A stretch of 64,000 bases of DNA, taken from the NCBI GenBank assembly GCA_000711775.1, contig ARYC01001079.1, positions 1 to 64,000 on the forward strand. Direction: 5' to 3'. The notes beneath the pieces are model-generated. The model was not told the origin of the DNA and did no database searches. It saw nothing but the letters and a program-made list of their open reading frames with translations. The translations under genes and the position numbers were made by a program. Numbering within the stretch: the first letter of the stretch is position 1; the number at the start of each line of letters is the position of its first letter. Positions 34,800 to 46,866 of this stretch are shown here, piece after piece. The DNA comes from Oxytricha trifallax. Its lineage: Eukaryota > Ciliophora > Spirotrichea > Sporadotrichida > Oxytrichidae.

Positions 34800-35360
34800 T
34801 TAATTTGCATGAGTGTGCTTAAGGAACATTTAGTATGTCTAATGGAAAGTTATAAAAAATCTTCAAAAAATATCAAAGTCATCAATGCAATCACTCAACA
34901 AGCTTTGAGAAAGAGAACTTTCCACAAGTAGAAAGAGGCAATAGTTTAGATTAAATAGCAAGTTAATTTGAATGGAGTATACAAAATCAGTGATTAGAAA
35001 ATATGATCAAGGCACCTTGTTAAATAAAATAGGGTAGTCTTCGAAGTCATTCCCCGTGACTTAGTTAAATATTCTGTATGATCAAAAATGCTTATATTGA
35101 CAATGTCTTGACCAAACTAACACCCATGATTAAGTCATGAGTTAAAAGGATTAAATCGTAATGAAGGGTGTTAATGAGGAAAAAGAGCTTGAGCAGCGAA
35201 AGTATAGAAACGATGACTATGTCATTTACAGTTAGGGAACACGAAGTAAGAGGGTGACATTAAGTTAAAAACAAATAGGAAAAAAATCAGATGAGTAACG
35301 GTAAAGTAAAATAATGATGATTGAAATAGTTGCAAAAAAGACAGTAGGATCTTGAAAAGA
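34800..35360 (+). CDS. Two coding-like islands, unrecognised
   Basis: Near 34.72-34.99 kb two plus frames are both open (one reads NAITQQALRKRTFHKQKEA, the other VERGNSLDQIASQFEWS), so the true one is unclear. From about 35100 to TGA near 35353 a frame reads MKGVNEEKELEQRKYRNDD and YVIYSQGTRSKRVTLSQKQI. This is strongly charged, with TAG/TAA as Gln. Composition is the only support. Confidence 0.3.
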
Positions 35361-37602
35361 TATAAAAGTTAAAAAAAATGATAGGAGATTAAAGAGCTGA
35401 GAAGTTCTTAACTTATTTTCTTTGTTTTTAATAAGTTTATCAAATATGATTTTTTATTACTTACTAATATTTTTAATAAAAATGACATTTATAGAAATTT
35501 ATGGAGATGGTACTTCTACCTTTCCCATATTTTGGAAAAAAACCTATTTTAATCATGTTATAAACAAATATTCCGCTTTGATTTATTAAACTAACAGTTA
35601 TATTTTAATATAAATATTTAATTAATTAAATATTAAAATCCAGAAAAAGCTATGTGAATTTAAAGCTTATTAGTATCTTTACTATTATTTCTATATATAA
35701 TTTTATAAGTTTTAAATATATTGATCTATCTTTGTGATTAATATTTATAGATTAATGTATTCCCACTTTAAAATAATTATAATTTTTTTATAAAATTTTG
35801 TTCATATTCTTATGAATAGACAGTAACAAAATAATATTATTAAATTGACTAATCTTAAATAGATGCATACTTTTTGCATTAAACTGATGAGTAGTATGGT
35901 TGAGTTTGGTAGTGCTGATCTTTTTATTATAACACCAATTAAATTAAAAATTAATCATAAATTTAATTAAATTAATTCGCATTTTACAATTTTATTTTAA
36001 TTTCATAGATATATATTTATATATAAAGTCTTCTAGTTATCAATGATTAAGAACGAATATTCATATTATGGAATAAATATTCATTTAATTTAGGATAAAA
36101 AAGACTTGTTAGATAATTAGCCAGGACTTTTGATAAATATTAGCATTGCCCTTTTTCAAACTCGGGCAAACACATTACCAGAGATAATTTTTTAAGAATT
36201 TTTTAAAGCTACCATTTCTTTTGAATACTAAACATTTGAAATCAGCAGCATTAAGGCTCTTCCATGTTAAGTATTTAATAGATAAAGATATATTGTTTAA
36301 TTCATCAATCATGAGATTTTATATAGTCCTTATAATTATGTGTTTAGAGGACTAAAAAGCATTTAAATTATTAAAGTATTCAAATTTCTCATAATGAATT
36401 CAGTGAAACTGTTGTGAAGATGTTAAAAATTTAAGATAAAAGACAGATTATTAAATCAAAATATGAATGATTTGTGAAAACAATAACAAAGTTAATGGAA
36501 GGGGGGTAGTTTTGTATCCCATTCATAAAAATATAAATATTTTTTAATTTCTCAAAATCCTTAACATCAATTATGATCAGGTTATTTATAAAATAGCATC
36601 CAATTTCATAACTATCTTGATTAAAATTTAAGAGAACTTTATTATTTATGCATTAAAAACAATTAGTTTCACACTTTTTTAAATAAATAATTTGACAAAA
36701 AATAAATATAAACATTGAATATCATAGAATATTAAAAGCTGTTAATATATGCTAATGGTAATGTTTCTATTATTTTTATTGCAAAATAATATAAAATTAA
36801 TGCTAGAGACTCCCCCCGAAATTGCAATTTAAATAGGTTACAAATTATTAAAATTTAAACTTCAACTTATCACGGATTGCTCAAAGTCTAAGACGAAGCA
36901 AAATGGTTTGCTAAGAGCTTATCATAACCATGATTAAGAGCTCTTTATTGACATGGAGACCATTAAAGTTTATACTTTATACTTAATCTATCTAATACAG
37001 ACAACAGTGACAACATGAAGCTATCAGATTCTTCAACCTTGTTCGCTTGAAAATATGATATAGTATAATAGCATTATTATAAGATTGATATATGCAAAAC
37101 TAAAAACTATATTAGAATGAAAACTAATCGAAATTGGAATAATTTAAGAAGAAGAAAAAATCAGCATTTAATTCTCGCTAGAATTATCAGGACTGTTAAA
37201 TTAAAGTTTAATCACTTTTTTGTTGGTGTTAACATAGATTAATAATAACCTCTTAACTGTTCAATAAAACTCCATCAAGAATATAGACTCCAGTGAAATC
37301 ATGAAGTTTGATCAGAATCTGATTAAGCAATTGTTTTCTGATCAGTTAATTGATCATCATTCAAAGTTTCCACAAAAAAATATTGATTTTTGAACTATCC
37401 ATCAAGGCAGAAAATATAATAAACTGCGACTAAGTATACTAGATTATACTTTTTGTATGATCTGGGTAAACGATATACTTGACATGAGATTTGAGTTTGA
37501 GACACAAAATTAAATTTATTATTAATTAGTCTATCCCATATGAGTATATAAAATAAAATAAATTGGTGATCTCCAGAGACTTCTATGTAATCATTTATTA
37601 TT
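35361..37602. other. AT-rich stretch with weak islands
   Basis: Near 35485-35600 a plus frame reads IEIYGDGTSTFPIFWKKTYF. Near 36880-37020 another reads GLLRAYHNHDQELFIDMETI. Both are weak. No repeat seen until the palindrome that starts at 37603. Confidence 0.25.
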
Positions 37603-38582
37603 AAGCGAGTATAATTAAAATGGGGAGACAGTTAAAATTAAATCAAAAAAGAGATTAAATAAAATTATGATCATCTCAATATAGATGAGTTAAGATGCAA
37701 CAGTCACTAGTTTGAATAATATTTGAGTAGATCCTTATTTAAATTTAATTAACTAATCAACTAACTAAAAATGGAATTTTAGCTTTTTTATCATCTTTTC
37801 TGATTTTTTTTATGTTTGTTCATCGATCAAGTAGATGCTGTAGCTGATCTTCAAGTTTTTTCATAATTTTCATAGATATCTTCAGGGTATCTTCAGGATA
37901 TCTTCCTTAATAAATTTAAAGTGTGGAGAGTGTGGAGAGTATGGAGAGTGTGGAGCTCAATATTGACAATAATAGTAGCAATAGCACTAATATTCTCAAA
38001 ATCAAGCATTATTATGAGTCTGGGATTTTTTCAAAAACATCTTGTTATTCTAAAATTCATAGATGTGATACCTAATGTTTAAGATGATGATGAAGATGAT
38101 GTTGATGAAAACTAAGAAAAAATCAGTGATCTAAAATTTTGAAATTCTCTAGAATTTCAACCAGACTCATAATAATGCTTGATTTTGAGATTATTAGTGC
38201 TATTACTACTATTATTGTCAATATTGGGCTCCACACTCTCCATACTCTCCACACTCTCCACACTTTAAAATTTTTGAGGAAGATATCCTGAAGATACCCT
38301 GAAGATATCTATGAAAATTATGAAAAAACTTGAAGATCAGCTACAGCATCTACTTGATCGATGAACAAAAATAAAAAAAATCAGAAAAGATGATAAAAAA
38401 GCTAAAATTCCATTTTTAGTTAGTTGATTAGTTAATTAAATTTAAATAAGGATCTACTCAAATATAATTCAAACTAGTGACTGTTGCATCTTAACTCATC
38501 TATATTGAGATGATCATAATTTTATTTAATCTCTTTTTTGATTTAATTTTAACTGTCTCCCCATTTTAATTATACTCGCTTA
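37603..38582. repeat. 1-kb palindromic element with 9-bp tandem repeat in its arms
   Basis: TAAGCGAGTATAATTAAAAT near 37602 is mirrored by its complement ending at 38582. Pairing continues for about 420 bases per arm around a centre near 38.09 kb. TA lies at both outer edges. Each arm carries four units of GTGTGGAGA (near 37920 on the left, complement near 38225 on the right). The centre, about 38030-38150, is unpaired and includes a GATGATGAAGATGAT stretch. No coding evidence. Confidence 0.8.
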
Positions 38583-39164
38583 ATATTATTAAATTATTGT
38601 TTAGATCATAATTTACACTTAAAGCAGGATATATCATCTAATTATTTTGTAAAATTTATTAAAAAATAATTAAATTATTTAAAAAAGAAATTGTTGATAT
38701 GCATTTTAAATACAGATAAGACCATTGGAAAAATATGATTTGATAGAAACTTGTGTTCAGAAATTATATAATGTTAGTTTTCCAATAAATTCAGTCAAAC
38801 TTATTTCATATTATATGAGAAAGATTCTTATTTGTTGGCTATTATAGGGAATGAAGATATTACTTTGTCTTCTAAAAAGCCATACTAAATGGGAGCTGGG
38901 AGAATTTTTGAAATTATGACGGGCAGCATAGTTGAATAATATAGTTATTACCAATTTAATAGTTATTTTTAAATCAAGCATTTTATAAATTTTATGTTAA
39001 AATATTAACATATAAATATTAATAAAACACAAATCAAGCATATATCAAGTTATCATAACAACTTTATCTGTCCTGTTAAACTCCCCCCTTATACATCATT
39101 TTATTTATCTTAGCATAAATAAAATATTATTCAACCATCCCTAACTCACTTTAATTATAATATA
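38583..39164. other. AT-rich spacer
   Basis: No supported feature. Confidence 0.4.
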
Positions 39165-39559
39165 TTTTTTGGTAGATCACTTGAAATCTCAAATAGTGTT
39201 TTCAAGATCACTAACTTCCTCTAAGGAAATGGCGGTAGTATCACAACCATCACCTCTCAATACGGTTGTTTCTTTGTTTTCTTAGCTGTTATTGCAAGTC
39301 TCTCTGGTTCAAAAGTAGCATTTACTCTATTCCCTTATCTTGTTTAACTGTTGCTTGCTCAGCTGATGTACCTAAAACAATACTATAACCAACAATAAAA
39401 TACCTTGGTATTCACTAAAAAAATTTAAATAATTATAAAATAGTATAAAATACAATATCATATTATTTTATTTAGAGTTACCTAATGAAATAGTGCAAGG
39501 ATGTAAAGAGATATCGAGTTAGCTTTCTTCAAAATGGAAACTCATTGCTTCTGTGAAGA
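39165..39559 (+). CDS. Membrane/beta-helix-like gene piece with a 68-nt intron
   Basis: Exon 1 (about 39165-39407) reads LEISNSVFKITNFLQGNGGS. This recalls the N-x-x-F...NGG-x-I rungs of parallel beta-helix proteins common in ciliates. It is followed by a membrane stretch (YGCFFVFLAVIASLSGSKVA, FTLFPYLVQLLLAQL). An intron from GTATTC at 39408 to TTTAG at 39475 joins phase 0 to exon 2. Exon 2 reads SYLMKQCKDVKRYRVSFLQN and ends at TGA near 39557. The intron choice is supported because exon 2's coding-like frame is exactly the one it joins. Another coding-like frame (FQFAAANDALLTLKVRCKW) follows to about 39.68 kb. The gene start is not visible. Confidence 0.45.
39408..39475 (+). other. Predicted GT-AG intron (68 nt)
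   Basis: GTATTC donor and TTTATTTAG acceptor, all A/T-rich between, flanked by two frames that look coding and join in phase 0. Confidence 0.5.
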
Positions 39560-39903
39560 ATTAAACATTTCAATTTGCAGCTGCAAATGATGCACTCTTG
39601 ACTCTGAAGGTAAGATGCAAGTGGTTGAATTAGCTTGTAAATGAAAGCACCTCATCACAGTGAAGTAAGAATGTACCACTGTGCTTTCAAAGGGTAAGGA
39701 TGCACTTCATCAAACTGAAAACAGAGAGTGCAGTAATTGAAGTAAACTGAGTAACAAGCATATAATAACGAGACAAAAGAAGGTCTCTGTTGATTAATTC
39801 AGATAAGTTAATTACTTGCATCATATATACTAGTTAAATATAATTATATATTACATATATTATTTATTTATTTGTCATTAAATAATCGAATAAATTGGTA
39901 TAA

Positions 39904-40308
39904 ATGGATGACATTCAAAGTGAGCCTTAGTATAACTTAATTAAGGAAGTGCAGTCATTAGTCAGCATTCATCTTAGAATTAAATAATCAGAGTGTTCAC
40001 CAGCAGGAAAAGCACTAAGTATGCTTGTATGGATTGACATATTATCTACTCAGCTTATAACTCTATAAATAATATTTATATGGTAAGTGAATGAAATAAT
40101 TACATATTAGTATTGCACTAACAGTTTGATAATTGCCCATTATTCTGAGCATATCAATCAGTATGTAGTCAACTTAGCTGGAAGAAGATTATTTCAATAA
40201 TTTCCCAGCTAAAGGGAAGATTAAAATTCATCTGTTTGCATTTAAGGACATGTTTATTAATTATTATTTATATTATTTATTAAAATTGAAGGAAAATATG
40301 TAAATTGA
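39904..40308 (+). CDS. 134-codon ORF, unrecognised
   Basis: ATG 39904 (MDDIQSEPQYNLIKEVQSLV) to TGA 40306-40308. It reads SIHLRIKQSECSPAGKALSM, then LVWIDILSTQLITL, later AHYSEHINQYVVNLAGRRL. TAA/TAG are Gln. A GTAAGT...TATTAG pair near 40083-40110 could be a short intron, but the frame is open across it. Composition at the start and near 40140-40230 is coding-like. It lies just before TBE-like copy 3 and is not related to TBE ORFs I can recognise. Confidence 0.45.
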
Positions 40309-40559
40309 TAAATTAATTAACGTGATGATATATTTTTAATGGGATACACAAATGAACTATAAGCAAGTTATTATAAACTTATTTACATTATAAGATTTTG
40401 ACAAAAAGAATATAACTAATAATACAAAGTGTATGGCATCATAAAAGAAATATCTTAAATTTTACATATTTCAGAAAAATAAATATAAAAAGTCCTGAAA
40501 AATCTAAAAAATAGTTTTATGATGAACCAAAAACTATAAAATAAAAAGATCTATTTGAC

Positions 40560-41214
40560 CTAAGAATATCTTAATTACATTCTTTCGCAATAAACTCTTT
40601 AAAAGCAGATGCTTTTATCAATACCATAAAGAGCTTAGCTTTTTCACAGGCTACAATCTTGCTGAACTAAAAAGGTAGCAAATAAAAATAGATACATTAA
40701 AAGATTTTAAACAATTGAATAAAATAATAGAAAATGGGGAAAATTTTGTGTACTTAGATGAGACAATTCTTAAACCTTATTTAATTACTTACAAATCTTG
40801 GGCTCATAAATATAGGAATCAATTTTAATTTAAAGGGGGAATGAATTTAGACACTTTAGCAGATGCCGTTGTAATTAGTTCAAAGTATGGACTGGAATGT
40901 TGAAAAATAAAAAACCAAAGTCAATAAAAACTGATGATTTGCTTTGAGTACTTCAAGATCTAGAAATAAGATATGAGAAGTAGAACCTTACTATATTCCT
41001 TGACAATCTCAGAGCTCATCACTCTAAAATAATAAAATAGTATGTGCAACAAAATGGATGGGCTCTTTTATTTAATGCAGCATACTCTTCAAGATTCAAC
41101 TGCATAGAAAACATCTTTTTTGGTGTTAAACAAAAATATAAGAAAGACTTAATTAATCTTTAATTAAAATTGTAAAACAAAAATCATTTCTAAATAGTTT
41201 AAGATTGAATATTG
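40560..41214 (+). pseudogene. TBE-like DDE transposase, broken
   Basis: A frame from about 40560 reads IIENGENFVYLDETILKPYL (first Asp), then GGMNLDTLADAVVISSKYGL, and hits TGA near 40901. After a disordered stretch the core resumes near 40965: TIFLDNLRAHHSKIIKQYVQ (second Asp), then NAAYSSRFNCIENIFFGVK with the Glu, to TGA near 41210. All three acidic residues remain, unlike copy 2. At least one frame change or missing segment separates the two halves. Closest relative in the window is copy 2. Confidence 0.75.
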
Positions 41215-41369
41215 AAAATTAACATAAACGATTGTGTTAACAGTGAGAAGTTTTTCTTGGATTAAATTAAAATGCTTATCTGAATTTAATATTCTTTAAT
41301 TTACACTTACATAAATTATTAATTTAATTAAGTCTTAATTAATTCAGTACAATTAGAGAGGGTTCTTCA

Positions 41370-42096
41370 TGATTGCATTTTCTTCTCTAAAAGACATATT
41401 CGATTTAGTCTACTCAAAATTGTTCCCTTGTTTTAATTCTTATTCAAAACCAGATATCTCGTACCTTTTACGTTTTTTGGGCTGTTTTCTCCCAATGACT
41501 TTTGTTTTAGTAATGCCAGTGTCTTTCCTTTGCGCTCTATAAAACATAAAAATTTATGCATACTTACTAGAAAGTGTGGAACAGATTAAATCTCTTTAAG
41601 GAACTCCTAACTTAACTCTATAGTTTCCCCTAATTGCTAGTCATCAGTCGCTTAATTCTTTGAGTTTGTTAAGATATAACTATTTATGTCAACCATTCAT
41701 TTTTTAGAGTTCCCAAGACCCCATAAAAGAAATGCTTATCAGGGAGGTCCTTTGGACCATCAATTACACCAAGATATCTATTAACGACTTCATCGTCATT
41801 GACATAATTAAATATGCTCAGGACCCTCAATTCTGGATAATTAGGTACGTTCACATAAATGACATCAGCTGACTTTAATAGCTCTTTTCTTGAAGCCAAG
41901 ACGTCTTTAATGAATCTCATGCTTGTTTTCTTGTAGCTTGGTAGGTCATAGCCAACTATATTTGCTAGACATAAAAATTAACGTGAGTATTTGAGGGGAT
42001 TGTACCAATCTGATTAAGGCTCCCATCTAGTGTTCTGTTATTTAGGTTCGTGATATTTGCCAAAAGTCCCTCACGATTTTAATTCATGTTCATGCT
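41370..42096 (-). pseudogene. TBE p22, frame-broken
   Basis: Start MNMNQNREGLLANITNLNN at about 42096. The core is in another frame, NIVGYDLPSYKKTSMRFIKD, then VIYVNVPNYPELRVLSIFNY, then LPDKHFFYGVLGTLKNEWL near 41.7 kb. A basic tail (RHWHYQNKSHWEKTAQKTQK) runs to about 41.45 kb. The core matches copies 1 and 2. One frame change near 41.97 kb and another near the C-terminus are apparent. Confidence 0.7.
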
Positions 42097-42100
42097 ATTT

Positions 42101-42598
42101 AATAAGAATAAACTAAAGCTAACTAACTAATTTATAGGTTTTAATAGGTATAATTTGTATTGGAGTATTTATGTATATTAACATAAATTAAAAATTCTAT
42201 TGGTTTAATTTAAGCATGTTTACCTAAATTTAAATTACTATATATGATTAGCGAAAGCCTCAATTCCATTAATACTCATGGTATCAACTTTTGATTGTAA
42301 TATTGATAAATAAGACTCTCAAAAAGTAGGAAATAAATTTTAGTATAATCACATAATCAGAATAAAAATTAAGTCAAAAGATCATTTCAGTTTCTATCAA
42401 GGAACCTTTCACCAATAATAGATTAGGATTATGACTCCTTTTCAGATAACTTTCAAAATCTCTTGTGTAACCTTTCAGCAAAATATTTTTTTTTAGCATA
42501 AAATTTTCCAAAAAATTTTCCTCCGACCCATGATTTCATGTTTTAAATTAATATTTAACACCTCTATTTTCAAATACTTAAATTAAATTCTATTATGA
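42101..42598. other. AT-rich spacer
   Basis: Includes the outer part of TBE-like copy 3. Nothing else supported. Confidence 0.4.
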
Positions 42599-44028
42599 AT
42601 GAGGAAATAGTCCTCTTCACTCTCTTCTAATTTTGATTCAAGTGATGAGTCATTAAATAAAAGCAATAATTCTATATAAAGCAGCTCCTCATAAAATAAT
42701 GAGGAGTAGCTAAAACAATCTTAGATAATTGTAAACAAACAAGATTCAAGATATTAACAATTTTAATTAGATGGTAAGCTTGAAGGACTGCTCGAGCAAA
42801 CAATAAATCTAAAAAGCCAAAAAATCTCTATGAAATAGGTATGCACAGGGGTTGAGTTAAAAAGACACTAAAAAACCCATAGTCGAAAAAATGGTAAATT
42901 TATCCAACTAAAAAAGAGAGGGTTATATAAATACTAAGTTTGTTGCAGAATTAAGCTATAAAAGATCTAAAAGTCTAAATAGCTACTCTTAATTCACTTG
43001 ACCGCTCATGATAAAATGCTCTTACCTAGGCTGGTTACCCATTAATAGTAAGTTAAAAATTTCTAATATTTTAGGTTATGAACTAGACAAAGAAAATTAT
43101 GCAAAATAAACCTAACCCCAAAAACATTTCAAATGAAAATGAGTCTACATTTGATGTTCATTAGCTAAATGACTAATCTCAAGATTCAATGAACAATTTG
43201 AAATAACAAAATGAAGACTCTGGTGTTTAGTATATAGACACAATTAAGTCAGCTCAAAAGTAAATCATTGATAAAACATATGAAGACGCAAGATTAAGTT
43301 TTTGAGTAAACCTAAATCATTTCATTGAACATGAGGTACAAATGATTCTAGAATTGTCAGAATAAAAGTAAACTCTATTCTATAATGAGGCAAAATTTAA
43401 TTAAGTACTAGACGAATAAACTGACTTTAGCTTTCAAGACCTAAACTAGAATTTTAATTTAGTAGAAGAATTTTGGTCAGAGTTCAAGATTATATCTTAT
43501 TTAAAGTAAATGGAAGCTGCAGAAAACTCGGATTAGGTTTTGGGAATTACATATAACAATTAAGCAATATAAGTAAAAAGGCATAACTGGGAGTGTTCTT
43601 TAGGGTAGTACTTAATGCAAAAAGACAAGTAATTAAATTTAAAACTTCTGATCATTGTAATAGACACCGTATCCAAACTTAATTCAGTACGTATAATTCA
43701 TCGATTTTTATCAGTCAAAACAATAAAAGTAAATGATGCTGATAATTTGTAAGTTTTCTTAACAAATTATAAATACTCGACTTTTCAAAATGTGAACCTA
43801 TATACAGGTTCTATGGCTGTAACAATTTTCTAAGATCAAACAAACAATGATGAGGTTGAATATGGAGACATTAGATAGGACGTATTTTCTTTAGTAGTCG
43901 TACTCATTTAAATTCTTGTTGGTAAAAAGTTTTATCGAATTAAAAAAAAACATGCAAAAATATATTAGACATAATTGATAAGTTTCGTCAAGTCAAGATA
44001 CTACCTAAATGTGAAAGGTTTATATTGA
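42599..44028 (+). CDS. Protein kinase-like gene (probable pseudokinase), possibly broken
   Basis: ATG 42599 opens MRKQSSSLSSNFDSSDES, a Ser/Gln-rich acidic N-terminus, and the frame runs to about 43.08 kb. GTAAGT...TTTTAG at 43048-43074 looks like a 27-nt intron but does not restore the next frame. From about 43.08 kb a second frame (NISNENESTFDVHQLNDQSQ) meets a single TGA near 43309, then continues 240 codons to TGA 44026-44028. It holds kinase C-lobe landmarks: CSLGQYLMQKDKQLNLKLLI, then VRIIHRFLSVKTIKVND at the HRD-loop position (HRF), then GDIRQDVFSLVVVLIQILVG. Loss of HRD and no clear DFG suggest no catalysis. It differs from the TBE kinase at 2-3 kb. Unit type: host gene or decayed copy. 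Confidence 0.6.
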
Positions 44029-44225
44029 TATATGTTTCCAAAAGTTTAGAACAACTTCCAACTTTATAGGACTTAAAGTCATAGGTATAATTATTTATTT
44101 AGGTCTGACATCTTAATAAATCTAATCAATTTACATATTATCTTTAAATTTTGATATTTAATAATTGCATTGTTTTATTTAAGTATCCTTCTTTCTATTA
44201 AAGTGTTCATTTTATATATTTTACA

Positions 44226-44560
44226 TTAGTTCTTGGAGCTGGAAGAGTTGAAAAGAGCAGACCAAGAACAACTGCATCTCTCAATAAGGACTAGAAGTTA
44301 ATCAATATGAAAGGAAGATTTATGCATTCGCAGGTGCGAGTAGATAGAGTTACAGGATTGCTCTAATTAGACAGATATAATAGGGCAGGCCAAGAAATAA
44401 TTCAACTTGTGCCAACTATTTCAATCATTTAAATGCTCTTAGAGTCATAGATTGTTAGGAAACATGGCAATAAACAAATTAAGCACATCGATATCTAAAT
44501 GTATAAAAATCTAGTTAATAAATTATTAAATAAATAAAAAATTAAATATATAATGTGATT
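44226..44560 (+). CDS. Coding island with LGAGR motif
   Basis: After a TTACATTAG that could be a splice acceptor, the frame reads VLGAGRVEKSRPRTTASLNK, then GRFMHSQVRVDRVTGLLQLD and AGQEIIQLVPTISI. LGAGR resembles the glycine loop of SAM-dependent methyltransferases such as PRMT5 (LGAGRGPLV). A second frame (QYERKIYAFAGASR) also looks coding from about 44290. I cannot decide between them. Methyltransferase is a guess. Confidence 0.35.
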
Positions 44561-45235
44561 TTTGACAAATCAAGGATTTCTTCACGCATAAAAACTAGAA
44601 GATTCAGCCTCAAAATGTACTCAAGTATTATTTAAAGTTTTAAGCAAATATTTTCTCAATTATTTGAGTCTGGACACTCCCACTTCTTTCTCTCATATTA
44701 ACAAAATACTCACAATATAGTGTATTTATTTAGATATACTAACTTATTCTAGTAAAATTTTACAAATGTATTTATATTATGGATTAAAATATTATATTTT
44801 TTGGAAATATTTAAGTTGTAGTAAGCTTTATTATGTTGATTAGGAATAAATCTGGGCAATACTTAGCAGTATTTCTTGAAATTTTATAAGCCTGGCATAA
44901 GGTAAGATATAAGCTTACACTTTTAAGATTGATTTTTCACATTAAAAATTGAATTGCTTCTATATAGTAAACAAACATAAAAATACTTTCTACTCATTTA
45001 TTTAATTATATTAATATCTATTAGTAATAAACAATTTATTTGCTGAATAAATATTATTACACAATTGTAGTTAGTTTCGAAATTCTTAAGAAGTCCCTCT
45101 AAATCTCTGCTAGCATTATAATTCATAATAGTCAAATAGCTTTCATTCTTTCCAAGTGATTCATATTATATTTATATTAATTTTTTATGAATTTAGATAT
45201 TAAAATTATGAACAAATATATATGTAATCATTAGG

Positions 45236-45500
45236 ACTTAAGAAATTAAAGTTATGTGAGAGGATGAAGCAAAGTGCAGAAGTAACTAATTTCTGCTAAA
45301 GTGGTTAATTGGTGAAGAAAGCAACTTGTGTCTAAATATGGAATGAAACTTGCATTAAATAGTATCCTAAAATATAACCATGAATTTTTACAGCATTTTC
45401 AACACTACCTGAGTTAATATCCACACCAAATATCATGGTGATAGCTGCAAAAGATACTGGCGATTGGAGGAATAATTTTGAAGCAGATTAGGCCTGTATG
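45236..45500 (+). CDS. Coding-like islands, unrecognised
   Basis: Frames read KLCERMKQSAEVTNFCQSGQ near 45.25 kb, and TPNIMVIAAKDTGDWRNNFE near 45.43 kb followed by ADQACMKII and TGA. Composition supports coding. The frames differ, so these could be separate MDSs. Confidence 0.3.
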
Positions 45501-45600
45501 AAAATAATATGATCAGATTCACCTTAAATTATCTCGATGGCTCTTATAAGTAAAATACATCTAATTATTTTTTTAATATAATTATATTACTCTTTATTCT

Positions 45601-46000
45601 AATGGAAACCTCCAAAAGTGAAAAGATGATTATTGAATATCGTGAGCCAACGAAGTTCAAGAAAGGAGCTATTGAGCACTTGGTTTAAGGCAACAAGTGA
45701 CAAGAAGGGATGGTTTTATTCGCATCAGCACATCTTATGATGGGTGGTCTCCAATTTGAATAAGTGATCGATACTCACAAGTTAATTTGCTTTTACTAAC
45801 AACTTCAAAAGATGAAGATGATTGATTCTAAACTTCTATAAGTATTTAATTTTGCAATCGAATTCCGATAGATAATGCTATTAATCAATTATAAAATAAG
45901 TTAGTGCTAATTAGCTGATTTGACTTGAATGAATACAAGCACTCAATTCTTAAAGATTTCCAAAACAAAGCAGGCCGTCTCTATAGCAAGATAGTTTATC
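45601..46000 (+). CDS. Coding island starting METSKSEKMIIEY, one internal TGA
   Basis: ATG 45601 reads METSKSEKMIIEYREPTKFK, then KGAIEHLVQGNK and a TGA near 45708. The same frame then continues EGMVLFASAHLMMGGLQFEQ, VIDTHKLICFYQQLQKMKM and VFNFAIEFRQI to TGA near 45930. Coherent before and after the TGA. No family recognised. Confidence 0.4.
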
Positions 46001-46554
46001 TAAATAAAAGTTAAAATTAAACTAATTTGTGAAAGATTTGCATTTAATATAGAAAATAATGACACAACTAAAAAGCATTTCTTAGGTAGATAGTATATTT
46101 ATATATTGATATAATATAATGTTCATTTTTCTTGCTTGGTATTAAATATACTCATTTTTATTGATTAAAGTAATGTAACTATAGTTGTTACAATATTTAT
46201 CTCAGCCATGCTCATAAATATATGTGTGAATTACCTCATTCTATGGCAGAAGACATTTTAATTTTAGTATAAGCCATAATATTATTTGATAGCCGAAGTA
46301 ATAAAGCAGAAAATAGGGATTATATTTAATCCTAATGCAGAAAATTCATTTTACTCATAAATTCAAACTCAACTTCTCTGATTTGATTTATATTATTAAT
46401 CATATAATTATATAATAATCTCTAAATAATTAAGAAATAACTTTACTCTATTATCTATTTTAAACCTTAATATTGAGAGAAATTTTCATAACAATCTGCT
46501 TTAAATTTTCTTGAGCGCATTTTGCTAATTTTATGCGCATATATATATATTTAG

Positions 46555-46866
46555 ATGCCAAATATATTTACCTTCTTTTTAAAATTCTCCTTTCTGTTGA
46601 TACTTGTCGGAGCATTAACCATGAAAAGACAGTCTTCCCACTTGTGCTACTGGTTCCTACATTTATTCAATAATTTATTTTTCCTGCAATTTGTCCAAAT
46701 TCTAAGATATTTCTTGAGAATGAGTCAGTGCATCTTTGATTAAAACAAACTTAACAATCACTTCACTTTAATTTACAATTAAATTTATACGAAACTTAAA
46801 TTACTCTCTAATTTAATGAAAGAAGCGGAACAAATGAAGAGGCAATTCAAATTAAGAAAATTGTGA
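46555..46866 (+). CDS. 103-aa hydrophobic protein ORF
   Basis: ATG 46555 (MPNIFTFFLKFSFLLILVGA) runs to TGA 46864-46866 through two TAA read as Gln. The first 20 residues look like a signal or membrane helix. A second hydrophobic stretch (WFLHLFNNLFFLQFVQILRY) follows, and the tail is basic (LMKEAEQMKRQFKLRKL). A standard-code reading would stop 41 residues early, before the charged tail. Small membrane protein or one MDS of a larger gene. Confidence 0.35.

Larger units (their letters stand above)
40440..42100. mobile_element. TBE-like DNA transposon, copy 3 (no kinase ORF)
   Basis: Plus-strand transposase and minus-strand p22 converge as in the other copies. A lead sequence near 40.456-40.49 kb resembles those at 10.26 and 15.42 kb. 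No zinc finger-kinase lies upstream of the transposase. Ends not resolved. Confidence 0.7.
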
